The notes under the pieces: model-generated
Seen by the model: only the letters and a program-made list of their open reading frames with translations
Told to the model about the DNA's origin: nothing
Database searches by the model: none
Shown: in pieces, positions 1 through 8,552 of the stretch
Layout of the letters: each line of letters opens with the position of its first letter
Numbering within the stretch: position 1 is the first letter of the stretch
Assembly (NCBI GenBank): GCA_004213565.1
Contig: SHBB01000007.1
Span: 1 to 40,460, forward strand
Reading direction: 5' to 3'
Length of the DNA stretch: 40,460 nt
DNA from: Sandaracinaceae bacterium
GTDB lineage: Bacteria; Myxococcota_A; Polyangia; Polyangiales; Sandaracinaceae
Program-made: the position numbers and the translations under genes

Positions 1-477
1 GGGCGCCGTCTCGCGGGGCGGCGGCGGCGCGACGGCGCGCGGGGCCGGCTGCGCCTGCGCGCGCTGCCGCTGGGCCTGCTCGCGCTGGGCCTGCTCGCGC
101 TGGGCCTGCTCGCGCTGCTCGCGCTGTGCCCGCTCGCGCTCGGCGTGCGCCCGATAGGCGGCCTCGCGCCGCTCCCGCTCGCGCCGCGCCTCGAGTCGAG
201 CGCGCCGCGCCTCCGCTTCCCGCTCCAGGCGGGCGTCGCGCTGAAGATCGTCGGAGTCCGGGACCGCGCCGATCGGGTCCCCCGAGTCGTCGCGCAGCAC
301 CCGGTCGAGGGCGCTCGACGGCCCCTCTGGCGCCTCGGTGCCGGGCGCGGGCTCGACCGGCGTCACGTACGGGTTGCTCGGCGTCGTGCCGGGGTCGGTC
401 GCCCCCGCCTCGATCGGATACAGAAGCGCCGCTGCGACCCCGCAAGCGGAGACGCATCTCGTCCAGATGGTCTGCAT
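1..477 (-). CDS. Secreted Arg/Glu/Gln-rich coiled-coil protein, 3' end outside the window
   Basis: The frame is open from an ATG at 477 to the window edge (159 codons, no stop), so the C-terminus is missing. The start is supported by a G-rich Shine-Dalgarno-like stretch directly upstream. Residues 1-26 look like a Sec signal peptide (hydrophobic core CGVAAALLYPIEAGA). A Pro/Thr-rich linker follows, and from about residue 80 comes a highly charged segment of REAEARRARLEARRERERRE type, then QREQAQ repeats, then a Pro/Ala-rich stretch. This composition predicts a long single helix or coiled coil in the periplasm or on the surface. I recognise no family. It is divergent from the receiver gene at 587. 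The function is unknown; the frame itself is well supported by composition and signal peptide. Confidence 0.6.
   Translation of the reverse strand, partial: MQTIWTRCVSACGVAAALLYPIEAGATDPGTTPSNPYVTPVEPAPGTEAPEGPSSALDRVLRDDSGDPIGAVPDSDDLQRDARLEREAEARRARLEARRERERREAAYRAHAERERAQREQREQAQREQAQREQAQRQRAQAQPAPRAVAPPPPRETAP
72..116. repeat. Three tandem copies of a 15-bp unit
   Basis: The unit GGGCCTGCTCGCGCT is repeated exactly three times, followed by a partial copy. It lies inside the minus-strand coding region and encodes the QREQA repeats of the coiled-coil segment. The unit length is a multiple of three, so copy-number change would not shift the frame. Confidence 0.9.
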
Positions 478-506
478 GATTCCCCCCCGCGTGATCGCCT
501 CGCAGT

Positions 507-529
507 CCCTGTGCCACTCTCGTACAGGG
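507..529. promoter_or_regulatory. Inverted repeat between divergent genes
   Basis: CCCTGT and ACAGGG form a 6-bp perfect inverted repeat around an 11-base centre, in the 109-base gap between the divergent genes at 477 (minus) and 587 (plus). It could be an operator or a weak hairpin. No convincing -35/-10 pair is visible, so the role is a guess. Confidence 0.25.
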
Positions 530-586
530 GCGCGTGGCCGTGAGGCGCGCGCAGGTCGTGCGTCGGCGTGCTACGTTCCGCGCGCG

Positions 587-973
587 ATGGCAGCCCAAGG
601 GAGTCGACCGCGCATCCTCGTCGCAGAGGACGATCCGGACGTCCTCAAGATGCTCGATCACGTGCTCCGCGCGCTCGGTGACGTGGTGACGGCGAGGGAC
701 GGCCAGGAGGCGCTCGAGCGCGCGCGAGAGGCGCGCCCGGACGTGATCGTGACCGACCTGATGATGCCGCGCATGGACGGGCTGATGCTCTCGAAGGAGC
801 TCAAGCACGATCCCCGGCTCGCCACGGTGCCGGTGGTGATGCTCACCGCCAAGACGCAGCCGCGCGACGTCATCGCGGGCATCAACGCGGGCGCGCGTTT
901 CTACGTGACCAAGCCGTTCAAGACCGAGGAGCTGGTCTCCAAGGTGCGCAAAGCGCTCGGCGCCAAGGCCTGA
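587..973 (+). CDS. CheY-like single-domain response regulator
   Basis: A 128-residue stand-alone receiver domain. The hallmark residues are all present: acidic pair D15/D16 (ILVAEDDPD), phosphoacceptor D57 (VIVTDLMMPRMDG), T87 (VVMLTAK) and K109 (YVTKPFK). There is no output domain, so it should act by protein-protein contact like CheY or Spo0F, or as a phosphorelay intermediate. No histidine kinase is encoded nearby, so the partner is unknown. The frame stays open to 338, but the ATG at 587 starts exactly where receiver homology begins and leaves a divergent promoter region upstream. lnt follows 14 bases after the stop, so the two may be co-transcribed. Confidence 0.93.
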   Translation: MAAQGSRPRILVAEDDPDVLKMLDHVLRALGDVVTARDGQEALERAREARPDVIVTDLMMPRMDGLMLSKELKHDPRLATVPVVMLTAKTQPRDVIAGINAGARFYVTKPFKTEELVSKVRKALGAKA

Positions 974-987
974 GCGGGACCCGACAC

Positions 988-2748
988 GTGGCGAAGAAGA
1001 AGAAGCGCGCCGCGAGCGCGGCCGGCGCGAAGAAGAAGAAGCCGGCCGAGCAGGCCCCCGAGGCGCCCGCGAAGAAGCCGCCGCGCGACTGGGCGGAGAT
1101 CGGCCGCGCCTACGGCCTGCTGCTCCTCAGCGCGGTGCTCATGTTCCTCGGCTTCGCGGGCTTCGGCGTCTGGCCGCTCGCGTTCTGCGGCATGGTGCCA
1201 GCGCTCTTCGTCTTCGACGCGGATCCGAAGCCGATCGGCTGGAAGTTCTTCTGGCGGGCGCTCTTCTTCGGCTACATCGCCTACTACGGGGGCTTCTACT
1301 GGGTGGTGAACACCATCGTGGACTTCGGGGGCTTCCCCTATCCACTCGCCCTCGCGTTCGCCTCCATCTACTTCCTCTACCAGGCCATCGAGTTCGTCTT
1401 CGTACTCTGGCTCTGGCGCCGCGCGCGGGAGCGCGGGTTCAACGCCACCGCCTCGCTGGTGGCCGCGTATCTGACGGCCGAGACCGTCTTCCCGATGCTC
1501 TTCGACCACTACTACGGCAACAGCTTTCACATGCTGCCGGTGGTGGTGCAGGTCGCCGACCTCGGCGGGCCGATGCTGCTGACCGCGCTGGCCATGCTCG
1601 GCAACGGCGCGATCTACGAGCTGGCCCGGGCGCGCATCAAGAAGGCGCCGCTCCCCTGGCGCACGCCGGCCGTCTTCACGGGCGCGGTGCTCTTCGTGCT
1701 CGGCTACGGCGCATGGCGCATCGGGGAGGTCGAGGCGCGGGTGGCCGCGGCCCCGAAGATCCAGGTCGGCGTCGTGCAGACCAACATGGGGATCTACGAG
1801 AAGCGCGAGGACCCGGGCGAGGGCCTGCGCCGTCACCTCGAGCAGTCGGCCGCGCTCGAGGCCGAGCACGACCTCGACCTCCTGGTCTGGCCGGAGTCGG
1901 CGGCGACCTTTCGCGTGCCGCGCGAGGTCGGGACGCGGGTCGGCCCGTTCTTCGACAACGCCGCGGCGTGGTTCCGGATCGAGAGCGCGGGCTTCCCCGA
2001 GACGCCGCTCATCTTCGGCGGGCTGAGCGTCGGCCATGACGAGGACGGCACGAGCCGCTTCTACAACACCGCCTTCATCACCGACGACGACGGCGCGATC
2101 CAGGCCCACGTCGACAAGACCTATCTCCTCGCGTTCGGCGAGTACATCCCCTTCGGGGAGATGTTCCCGATCCTCTACGAGTGGTCGCCCAACACGGGGC
2201 ATTTCACGCCGGGCGATCACGTCCAGCCGCTGCCGTTCCGCGACTACCGCATCACGACGCTCGTCTGCTACGAGGACATCCTCCCGAAGTTCACGCGGCG
2301 CGCGGTGCGCGAGGCCAACCCGCACCTGCTCGTGAACGTGACGAACGACGCGTGGTTCGGGGACACGCAGGAGCCGTACATCCACCTCGCGCTCGCGAAG
2401 ATGCGCGCGGTCGAGCACCACCGCTACCTCGTGCGCGCCACCAACACGGGGGTCAGCGCGATCATCGATCCCACCGGCCGCGTCATCGCGGAGGGCCCGC
2501 TCTTCGACCGCGACAGCCTCCACGGCGAGGTCGCGATGATGCAGGGCGAGACGCTCTACGAGCACCTCGGGGACTGGCCCGGCTGGCTCGCGCTCGGCGC
2601 GACGCTCTACATGGTGCTGGTCGGCCGCCGCAACCGGCCCGAGCAGGAGCCGCCGCCCGAGGAGCAGGTCCGCGAAGAGCGGATCCGGCGCAAGCGCGAG
2701 GAAGACGACGACCCGGACCCCGAAGAAGAAGACGAGGAGGACGCGTGA
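988..2748 (+). CDS. lnt: Apolipoprotein N-acyltransferase
   Basis: Inner-membrane enzyme that transfers the third acyl chain from phospholipid to the N-terminal Cys of diacylated lipoproteins, the last step of lipoprotein maturation. A GTG start gives 586 residues. The order is a Lys/Ala-rich N-terminal tail of about 40 residues, a bundle of membrane helices (about 45-250), then a carbon-nitrogen hydrolase (nitrilase-like) domain. The catalytic triad is visible as E303 (LVWPESA), K377 (DKTYLLAFGEYIPF) and C427 (LVCYEDI). The protein is longer than the usual ~510 residues because of the basic N-terminal tail and a strongly acidic/charged C-terminal tail (EEDDDPDPEEEDEEDA). Its stop overlaps the next gene's GTG by 4 bases. 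The window encodes many candidate lipoprotein substrates. Confidence 0.95.
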   Translation: MAKKKKRAASAAGAKKKKPAEQAPEAPAKKPPRDWAEIGRAYGLLLLSAVLMFLGFAGFGVWPLAFCGMVPALFVFDADPKPIGWKFFWRALFFGYIAYYGGFYWVVNTIVDFGGFPYPLALAFASIYFLYQAIEFVFVLWLWRRARERGFNATASLVAAYLTAETVFPMLFDHYYGNSFHMLPVVVQVADLGGPMLLTALAMLGNGAIYELARARIKKAPLPWRTPAVFTGAVLFVLGYGAWRIGEVEARVAAAPKIQVGVVQTNMGIYEKREDPGEGLRRHLEQSAALEAEHDLDLLVWPESAATFRVPREVGTRVGPFFDNAAAWFRIESAGFPETPLIFGGLSVGHDEDGTSRFYNTAFITDDDGAIQAHVDKTYLLAFGEYIPFGEMFPILYEWSPNTGHFTPGDHVQPLPFRDYRITTLVCYEDILPKFTRRAVREANPHLLVNVTNDAWFGDTQEPYIHLALAKMRAVEHHRYLVRATNTGVSAIIDPTGRVIAEGPLFDRDSLHGEVAMMQGETLYEHLGDWPGWLALGATLYMVLVGRRNRPEQEPPPEEQVREERIRRKREEDDDPDPEEEDEEDA

Positions 2749-3584
2749 ACCTCACCGACGCGTCACCGCGCATCGCCTGGGAGTCGCACGGCACCTCGGG
2801 CCCGCGCGTCCTGATGATCATGGGCATGGGCATGCGCGGGCGCGTCTGGCGGCCGCAGGTGGAGGAGCTGCGTCGCGACCACCAGCTCATCACCTTCGAC
2901 AACCGCGGGGTCGGCGAGTCCGAAGAGGCGACCGGCGCGTGGGGCATGAAGGACATGGCCGGGGACGCCCTGGCCGTGCTCGACGCGGCCGGCTGGGATC
3001 GCGCGCACGTGGTCGGCGTCTCGATGGGCGGCATGATCGCGCAGGAGCTCGCGCTGATGGCGCCGGAGCGGCTGCGCTCGCTGACCCTCATCGCCACCCA
3101 CGCGGGCGGGCCGACGAGCCGGATCCCTCCGCTCCGTGGCGTGCGCGGCTTTCTCCAGGTGAACCTCTTGCCGCCGGAGGAGCGCTTCCACGCGCTGGCC
3201 TATCTCCTCTACCCGGCCGACTACCTCCGCGTCGCCGATCGCGACGCGATCGCGGGCCGCATGGAAGAGCAGCTCGGCTCGCGGCCCTCGACCTCGGTGC
3301 GCATCGGGCAGCTCCGCGCGGTGATGACGCACGACACGCGCAGCCGCCTGCCCGGGCTGCGGGTCCCCGCGATGACGATGCGATCCGGGCGCGACGCCCT
3401 CGTCAGCCCGCGTGAGCAGCGCCGGCTGGCCTCCCTCTTGCCGGGCGACGACGACGTCTTCTACGACCTCGCGGGGCACGGCTTGATCTTCCAGTGCGCC
3501 CGGGCCATCAACGGCCGACTGCGTCGCTGGTTCGCCTGTCACGAGCCTGCAACCGTCTCGCCCCCCTCGCCCCGCCCTCGTTGA
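2745..3584 (+). CDS. Alpha/beta hydrolase
   Basis: A 279-residue alpha/beta-hydrolase-fold protein. It has an oxyanion-loop region near MIMGMGMRGRVW, then FDNRGVGES typical of the family, the nucleophile elbow GVSMGG with S93, an acid D217 (SGRDALV) and the catalytic histidine H245 (AGHGL). The fold and triad are clear; the substrate is not. Candidates include small esters, lactones or thioesters, as in 3-oxoadipate enol-lactonase-like or non-haem peroxidase-like relatives. The GTG at 2745 overlaps the lnt stop (GTGA) and has a good Shine-Dalgarno in GAGGAGGA, so translation is probably coupled to lnt. No signal peptide is visible, so a cytoplasmic location is likely. Confidence 0.88.
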   Translation: MNLTDASPRIAWESHGTSGPRVLMIMGMGMRGRVWRPQVEELRRDHQLITFDNRGVGESEEATGAWGMKDMAGDALAVLDAAGWDRAHVVGVSMGGMIAQELALMAPERLRSLTLIATHAGGPTSRIPPLRGVRGFLQVNLLPPEERFHALAYLLYPADYLRVADRDAIAGRMEEQLGSRPSTSVRIGQLRAVMTHDTRSRLPGLRVPAMTMRSGRDALVSPREQRRLASLLPGDDDVFYDLAGHGLIFQCARAINGRLRRWFACHEPATVSPPSPRPR

Positions 3585-3623
3585 CAGGTTCCATTTGACA
3601 GGCGGGCACCGATCGCCTTCGAT
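3581..3623 (+). promoter_or_regulatory. Possible promoter with repeated TTGACA
   Basis: TTGACAGG occurs twice, at 3581 and 3595, just after the hydrolase stop and upstream of the 3659 gene. With a 17-base spacer the second TTGACA (3595-3600) would place a weak -10, TTCGAT, at 3618-3623. The -35 match is perfect but the -10 is poor, so this is a tentative start for the nuclease/repeat-protein run. Confidence 0.3.
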
Positions 3624-3658
3624 GCGCCCCCGGGGGACGCAGCCTCTACGCCGTATTC

Positions 3659-4663
3659 ATGCCTCGCCTCTCATCCAGATCCCTCGGTCTCGCGGTCGTG
3701 CTCGTCGCGATCGCCGTCTCTTTCGTCAGCTGGGGCCCGAGCCCCGCGCTCGGCGACGCCTACTCTCGCGTGTTCATCAACGGCACGCCGGTCCCCGTCT
3801 TCTTCAACGACGGCGACTCCTTTCGCGTGTTCGGCGGCGAGTACCGCGGCAGCCAGTGCCGCCTCGCGGGCTTCAACACGCTCGAGTCGTTCGGACCGGG
3901 GCACCAGTGGGGCGATTGGCACCCGTACGAGCTGTACATCAACGCCAAGATGGCGACGTACAACGGGCGCCGCGGCACCTGGCACTGCACCACCGACGGC
4001 TCGACCGACACCTACGGGCGCATCCTGATGATCTGCCCGGACCTCGCGGTCGATCAGATCCGCCGCGGCTACGCCCACGCCTACCAGGCCGACGACACCC
4101 CCTCGCCGCCCGCCTATCTCCGCGCGCAGCAGGACGCGATCCGCCATCGACGGGGCATGTGGGCCCACGGCGTGCCGGACTACCTGATGACCTCCATCCA
4201 TTCGGCGGACGAGGACCCGAGCCGCGAGTGGCACTACAACCGCCTGATCTCGGTGCGCGACGGCCACTCCGAGTCGATGCAGCACCGCGAGACCTACGAG
4301 GAGTGCTCCTGGGTCTGCAACGACGAGGTCCGGGTCGACCTGCCCCGCGTCCGCGAGGCGGCGCGTCAGCTCCGCGCCGACCCCGAGCTGGCGCCGCTGC
4401 TGGCCGAGTGGGCGAACCTGCACCTCGTCGAGTTCGTCTCGCGCTTCCACCGGATCGGTGAGCTGCCCGAGTATCTGCAGGGCCCTGCGCGCCCGCTGGT
4501 CGAGCAGCGCGTGCGGCAGATGCAGGCGGCCGGGCAGCTCGGCGAGACCCGCACCGAGCGCGGCTCGTGCATGCTCCACGTTCCCTTCGAGCGCCGCTAC
4601 GGGCGCGACCGCGCGGAGTGCCTGCGCGGCCACGGGGACTGGGGCCACGGAGAATCACACTGA
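3659..4663 (+). CDS. Exported staphylococcal-nuclease-like (TNase) protein with altered active site
   Basis: A 334-residue protein with an N-terminal signal peptide (hydrophobic core LGLAVVLVAIAVSFVSW, cleavage near SPALG-DA). Residues about 40-170 resemble a staphylococcal nuclease (TNase) OB-fold. Aligned to the family, D53 (NDGDSF) matches D21, R68 matches R35, E76 matches E43 and R121 (TYGRIL) matches R87. The family's D40 in the usual D-T-P-E is replaced by N73 (GFNTLES), so Ca2+ binding or activity may be changed. About 160 further residues follow (roughly 175-334), including YEECSWVCND and REAARQLRADPELAPL, which I do not recognise. The cysteines suggest disulfides outside the cytoplasm. 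Its stop overlaps the next ATG by one base. Confidence 0.75.
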   Translation: MPRLSSRSLGLAVVLVAIAVSFVSWGPSPALGDAYSRVFINGTPVPVFFNDGDSFRVFGGEYRGSQCRLAGFNTLESFGPGHQWGDWHPYELYINAKMATYNGRRGTWHCTTDGSTDTYGRILMICPDLAVDQIRRGYAHAYQADDTPSPPAYLRAQQDAIRHRRGMWAHGVPDYLMTSIHSADEDPSREWHYNRLISVRDGHSESMQHRETYEECSWVCNDEVRVDLPRVREAARQLRADPELAPLLAEWANLHLVEFVSRFHRIGELPEYLQGPARPLVEQRVRQMQAAGQLGETRTERGSCMLHVPFERRYGRDRAECLRGHGDWGHGESH

Positions 4664-6714
4664 TGCGTCGCGCCCTGCCCATCTCGCTCGCCCTGCCGGT
4701 GTTGCTCGGCCTGTCGGTGAGCGGCTGCTTCACCCTCGACTTCGACGGAGACGGCGTCATCGATCGCCCGCCGCCCGCCGGGTACGAGACCGACTACATC
4801 AGCTGCGCCAACGGTCGCGACGACGACCAGGACGGGCGCATCGACTGTGAGGACTCCGACTGCCTGATGAACGGGCACTGCGGAGAGCAGATCCCGCTCA
4901 CCCCGCCGCTCGGGGTCGAGAACACCTTCGAGCTGTGCAGCAACGGCATCGACGACGACGAGGACGGCCAGTTCGACTGCGGTGACCGCGGCTGTCAGGC
5001 GATCATGGAGCTGTGCTGCCTGACCGAGGTCGACGACGAGACCTGCAGCAACGGCATCGACGACGACGGCAACGGCTTCGCCGACTGCCAGGACTTCAGC
5101 TGCCGCAACAACGACTTCGTCTCGGTCTGCGAGCGCGAGCGGAGCTGCACCAACGGCCTCGACGACGACGGCGACCGCTTCGCGGACTGCCGCGACTCCG
5201 ACTGCGACGACGACCCCGCCTGCAGCACCGAGATCTGCGACAACGGCCTCGACGACGACGGCGACGGGCTGCGCGACTGCTTCGACCCGGGCTGCGTCGG
5301 CACGCCCGCGTGCCCGCCCGAGGGCAACTGCGGCAACGGCGAGGACGACAACGGCGACGGCCGCACCGACTGCGCCGACCCGAGCTGCTACGACGAGGCC
5401 CGCTGCAACGGCCCCGAGCACACGGTGGAGCTCTGCTCGGACGGCAACGACAACGACGACAACGGCTTCACCGACTGCGGCGACTTCAACTGCACGATGG
5501 AGAGCCGCGGCGCGACGCCGGCCGCCGTGATGTTCTGCGCGAGCCGCCCGCCGGAGAACTGCAACAACGGCGAGGACGACGACTTCAACGGCCAGACCGA
5601 CTGCGCGGACGAGGCCTGCGGCTCCGACCCGAGCTGCGGTCAGGAGCGCTCGATGGCCGACTGCACCAACGGCCTCGACGACGACTTCGACGGCTTCACC
5701 GACTGCGACGACTTCTCGTGCAACAGCGTCGCCGACGGCGCCGACCCCGCCGTGGCCGCCTTCTGCGAGGAGCAGGGCGAGACCACGCTCGAGGAGTGCA
5801 TGAACGGCGAAGACGACGACATGAACGGCTTCACCGACTGCGGCGACTTCTCCTGCTCGCGCAGCGACGACCCGGCCGTCCTCGACTACTGCGCGATGAC
5901 GAGCGAGACGACCTTCGAGCGCTGCACCGACGGGCGCGATAACGACGAGAACGGCTTCACGGACTGCGCCGACTTCTCGTGTCGCTTCAGCTTCTTCATC
6001 CTCGGCACCCAGTTCTGCGACACCGACGCGGATTGTCCGGGCCCGATGGTCTGCCGCGCCCCGGCGGGCGCCACGCGCGAGGACCGGGTGTGCGTCGGAC
6101 CGCTCCCGGACCAGCGGAACACCTGCGGCACCGACACCGACTGCGCCCCGGGCTGGACCTGCGACCGCATCCCGGTCGGCGCCGGGTTCGGCCGCACTTG
6201 CATCAACCATTGCACGCGCGACGACGAGTGCGGCCTCGGCGACTCCTGCTTCGAGGGGCTCTGCCTGTCCATCCGCGGCCCGTGCGCGGAGAGCGTCTTC
6301 GCGAACGAGGACTCGAACTTCCAGGACGGCGCCGCCGTGCAGGCCGCGACATGCGGTCAGCAGGCGGCGATGAGCGTGCGCAGCTGCACCGATGGGCGCG
6401 ACGGGGACTCGGACGGCTTCACCGACTGTGAAGACTGGGAGTGCAACCACAACCCGCGCGCGGTCTCCGTGCCGGCCGGCATGACCTACGACGACTGCTT
6501 CGTCGAGACCGATCCCGGCAGCATCGTCTGCACCCCGCGCCGGAACCCCGACGGCAGCCCCGTCTGCCCGCCGCTCTGCCGCTACGCCGGCGGCCGCACC
6601 TGCGTGGTCGGCCCGCGCGCCGGCCAGACCTGCACCACCGACGAAGACTGCGGCGGCGCCGCGTCCTCCTGTAGCCGGCCGGGCCCCGCGGGCTCCGAGT
6701 TCGTCTGCCCCTGA
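4663..6714 (+). CDS. Lipoprotein with twelve Cys/Asp-rich repeats
   Basis: A 683-residue lipoprotein. A signal peptide ends in the lipobox VSGC with C22 as the lipidated residue. Between about residues 48 and 594 there are twelve copies of a 20-residue module, consensus C-x-[ND]-G-x-D-[DN]-[DN]-x-[DN]-G-x-x-D-C-x-D-x-x-C. Eleven are nearly consecutive. Then comes a Cys-rich stretch of C-x4-D-C-x5-C modules (for example CGTDTDCAPGWTC), the twelfth repeat, and a further Cys-rich tail. The D-x-D-x-D-G spacing resembles Ca2+-binding loops, and three Cys per unit suggests disulfide stabilisation. This implies an extended surface stalk, which is inference. The ATG overlaps the upstream TGA (TGATG). 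Function is unknown; such proteins are common in myxobacteria. Confidence 0.85.
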   Translation: MRRALPISLALPVLLGLSVSGCFTLDFDGDGVIDRPPPAGYETDYISCANGRDDDQDGRIDCEDSDCLMNGHCGEQIPLTPPLGVENTFELCSNGIDDDEDGQFDCGDRGCQAIMELCCLTEVDDETCSNGIDDDGNGFADCQDFSCRNNDFVSVCERERSCTNGLDDDGDRFADCRDSDCDDDPACSTEICDNGLDDDGDGLRDCFDPGCVGTPACPPEGNCGNGEDDNGDGRTDCADPSCYDEARCNGPEHTVELCSDGNDNDDNGFTDCGDFNCTMESRGATPAAVMFCASRPPENCNNGEDDDFNGQTDCADEACGSDPSCGQERSMADCTNGLDDDFDGFTDCDDFSCNSVADGADPAVAAFCEEQGETTLEECMNGEDDDMNGFTDCGDFSCSRSDDPAVLDYCAMTSETTFERCTDGRDNDENGFTDCADFSCRFSFFILGTQFCDTDADCPGPMVCRAPAGATREDRVCVGPLPDQRNTCGTDTDCAPGWTCDRIPVGAGFGRTCINHCTRDDECGLGDSCFEGLCLSIRGPCAESVFANEDSNFQDGAAVQAATCGQQAAMSVRSCTDGRDGDSDGFTDCEDWECNHNPRAVSVPAGMTYDDCFVETDPGSIVCTPRRNPDGSPVCPPLCRYAGGRTCVVGPRAGQTCTTDEDCGGAASSCSRPGPAGSEFVCP

Positions 6715-6749
6715 AGAGATTTGCTGCGATGAGTAGTGGAGAGAGTTGG

Positions 6750-8486
6750 ATGAAGAGCATCGTGAGCTGCGTCTTTTCGACGCTGCTGGTCTGCGCGCTG
6801 ACGTCGACGGCGTTCGCCCAGGAGGACGAGCCGGTCGGGCCGGGGACGGGCGAAGGCACGCTGCCCACGCCGCCCCCCGCCGAGACGCCTCCGCCCCCGC
6901 CGGCGCAGACGCCGCCTCCCTCGCAGGCCACGACGCCCCCGGCGCAGGCGGCGACCGAGACCATCTGCAACGACCGGCAGGACCAGGACGGCGACGGCCT
7001 CGCCGACTGCGCCGACGCGGACTGCTTCGACGACCCGTACTGCCAGGCCGGCGGTGAGCAGGAGCGGACCAACGACCGCTGCAGCGACTGGATCGACAAC
7101 GACGGCGACGGCGCGGTCGACTGTGACGACGACGACTGCGCGAGCACGCCGGGCATCACCGTGTGCTCCGGCTCGTGGCAGGGCTCGGTCTCGGGCGGCG
7201 GCGGCGCCCCCCAGGCGGGCGCGGACGAGATCCCCGAGCTCTCGGGCGACATGAGCGTCGAGGACCTCATCGGCCGCGGCGACGACGCGGACGGCGAGCG
7301 CAACGACTACCTCTGCTCCGACGGCGTCGACAACGACGCGGACGGCCGCACCGACTGCCAGGACTTCGGCTGCCGCTTCGACCCGAGCGTCACCGTGTGC
7401 TCCAGCTCGCCCGGCATCCGCTTCAGCGTCGTGGCCGGCATCGCGGCCAGCCTCCGGATCGACGAGCAGTCCGACCTCGACGGCGACGGCTTCACCGAGT
7501 TCACCGACCCGACCGGCGACGTGCGCTTCACGCGGATCCAGCTCCGCGCGCTCGGCCCGATCCCGTTCATCCAGAACTCGTTCTTCCTGATCAACCTCCG
7601 CGCCGAGCGCACGCTCCGCATGACGTTCGCGACCTTCAACATCCCGCTCGGGACCGAGGGTCACTACATCAGCATCAACAGCGGCTCCGGCGGCCTGAGC
7701 CCGGGTCTCATCGTCTCGACGTCGAAGCAGCCGCTGCTCGACCCGCCCTTCTACCTGTTCAACGCCTTCGAGCAGGGCAACGGCGCGGCGCTCGAGGTCG
7801 GCGGCCCGATCACGAGCGACAACGTGCTCCGCTTCCGTGTGTTCGCGGCCGGCGGCTCGGGCGAGTTCAACGGCAACGTCGGCGGCCGCTTCTTCCGGAG
7901 CGAGGACCGCAACTTCAGCTACGGCACCGGCGCGCAGATCCAGCTCAACATCGTCGGCCGGTACGACCGCTTCGACACGCCCTTCCTCTACACGAAGGTG
8001 CCGATGACGCTGGCCCTCATCGCGGGCGCGCGCTTCGACCAGCGCCCCGTCGAGCGCTACGCGGCGTGGAACGTCTTCGCGGTCTGGCGCTTCTGGCACA
8101 TCGGCCTGCGCGCCGAGAGCTACAGCCGCTACGTGCTCGACTTCGACGGCCTGCAGACGGCGTGGAACGTCCAGGCGAGCTTCCTCCTCGTCCCGCGCAC
8201 CCTCATGTTCGCGGCCGACGTCGGCGGCTTCTTCGTCCCCCTCGAGTACGACCCGCGCGTCACGCCGGCGTTCAGCTCGCAGTTCCGCCAGCCCATCGAG
8301 CAGTTCCAGGTGCGCGCCGCGCTCCACTGGTTCTACTTCCGCAACATCGGCATCCTCAGCCTCCTGTTCGCGATGAACATGGAGTGCCAGCGCGTCTTCG
8401 GTGACCAGTGCCGTCCGCCCGACGCGCAGCCCGACGCCGCGCTCACCGAGTACGAGGCGCGCCTCGAAGCCCAGTTCCGCTTTTAG
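6750..8486 (+). CDS. Outer-membrane beta-barrel protein with N-terminal Cys/Asp repeats
   Basis: Signal peptide MKSIVSCVFSTLLVCALTSTAFAQ, then a Pro-rich linker, then three copies of the same 20-residue Cys/Asp repeat found in the upstream lipoprotein (near CNDRQDQDGDG, CSDWIDNDGDG and CSDGVDNDADG). The remaining ~350 residues alternate in the manner of transmembrane beta-strands and end in the aromatic-terminated RLEAQFRF, the usual C-terminal signal of outer-membrane barrels. It may be porin-like, but no named porin family is recognised. I chose the ATG at 6750 because GGAGAGA lies 5 bases upstream and the signal peptide then begins in the standard MK form. An in-frame ATG at 6729 is the alternative. 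The shared repeats suggest contact with, or anchoring of, the 4663 lipoprotein. Confidence 0.8.
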   Translation: MKSIVSCVFSTLLVCALTSTAFAQEDEPVGPGTGEGTLPTPPPAETPPPPPAQTPPPSQATTPPAQAATETICNDRQDQDGDGLADCADADCFDDPYCQAGGEQERTNDRCSDWIDNDGDGAVDCDDDDCASTPGITVCSGSWQGSVSGGGGAPQAGADEIPELSGDMSVEDLIGRGDDADGERNDYLCSDGVDNDADGRTDCQDFGCRFDPSVTVCSSSPGIRFSVVAGIAASLRIDEQSDLDGDGFTEFTDPTGDVRFTRIQLRALGPIPFIQNSFFLINLRAERTLRMTFATFNIPLGTEGHYISINSGSGGLSPGLIVSTSKQPLLDPPFYLFNAFEQGNGAALEVGGPITSDNVLRFRVFAAGGSGEFNGNVGGRFFRSEDRNFSYGTGAQIQLNIVGRYDRFDTPFLYTKVPMTLALIAGARFDQRPVERYAAWNVFAVWRFWHIGLRAESYSRYVLDFDGLQTAWNVQASFLLVPRTLMFAADVGGFFVPLEYDPRVTPAFSSQFRQPIEQFQVRAALHWFYFRNIGILSLLFAMNMECQRVFGDQCRPPDAQPDAALTEYEARLEAQFRF

Positions 8487-8552
8487 CCGCACAGCGCTTT
8501 TGGAGGAACACGGGCGGACCCGACGTGACATTCGAGCTACCCTCGTCGCTCG

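Noticed and set aside
3939-4760. Minus-strand open frame opposite the first nuclease gene
   Set aside because: Arg/Ala/Gly/Pro-rich shadow of the plus-strand gene, whose signal peptide and nuclease motifs are clear.
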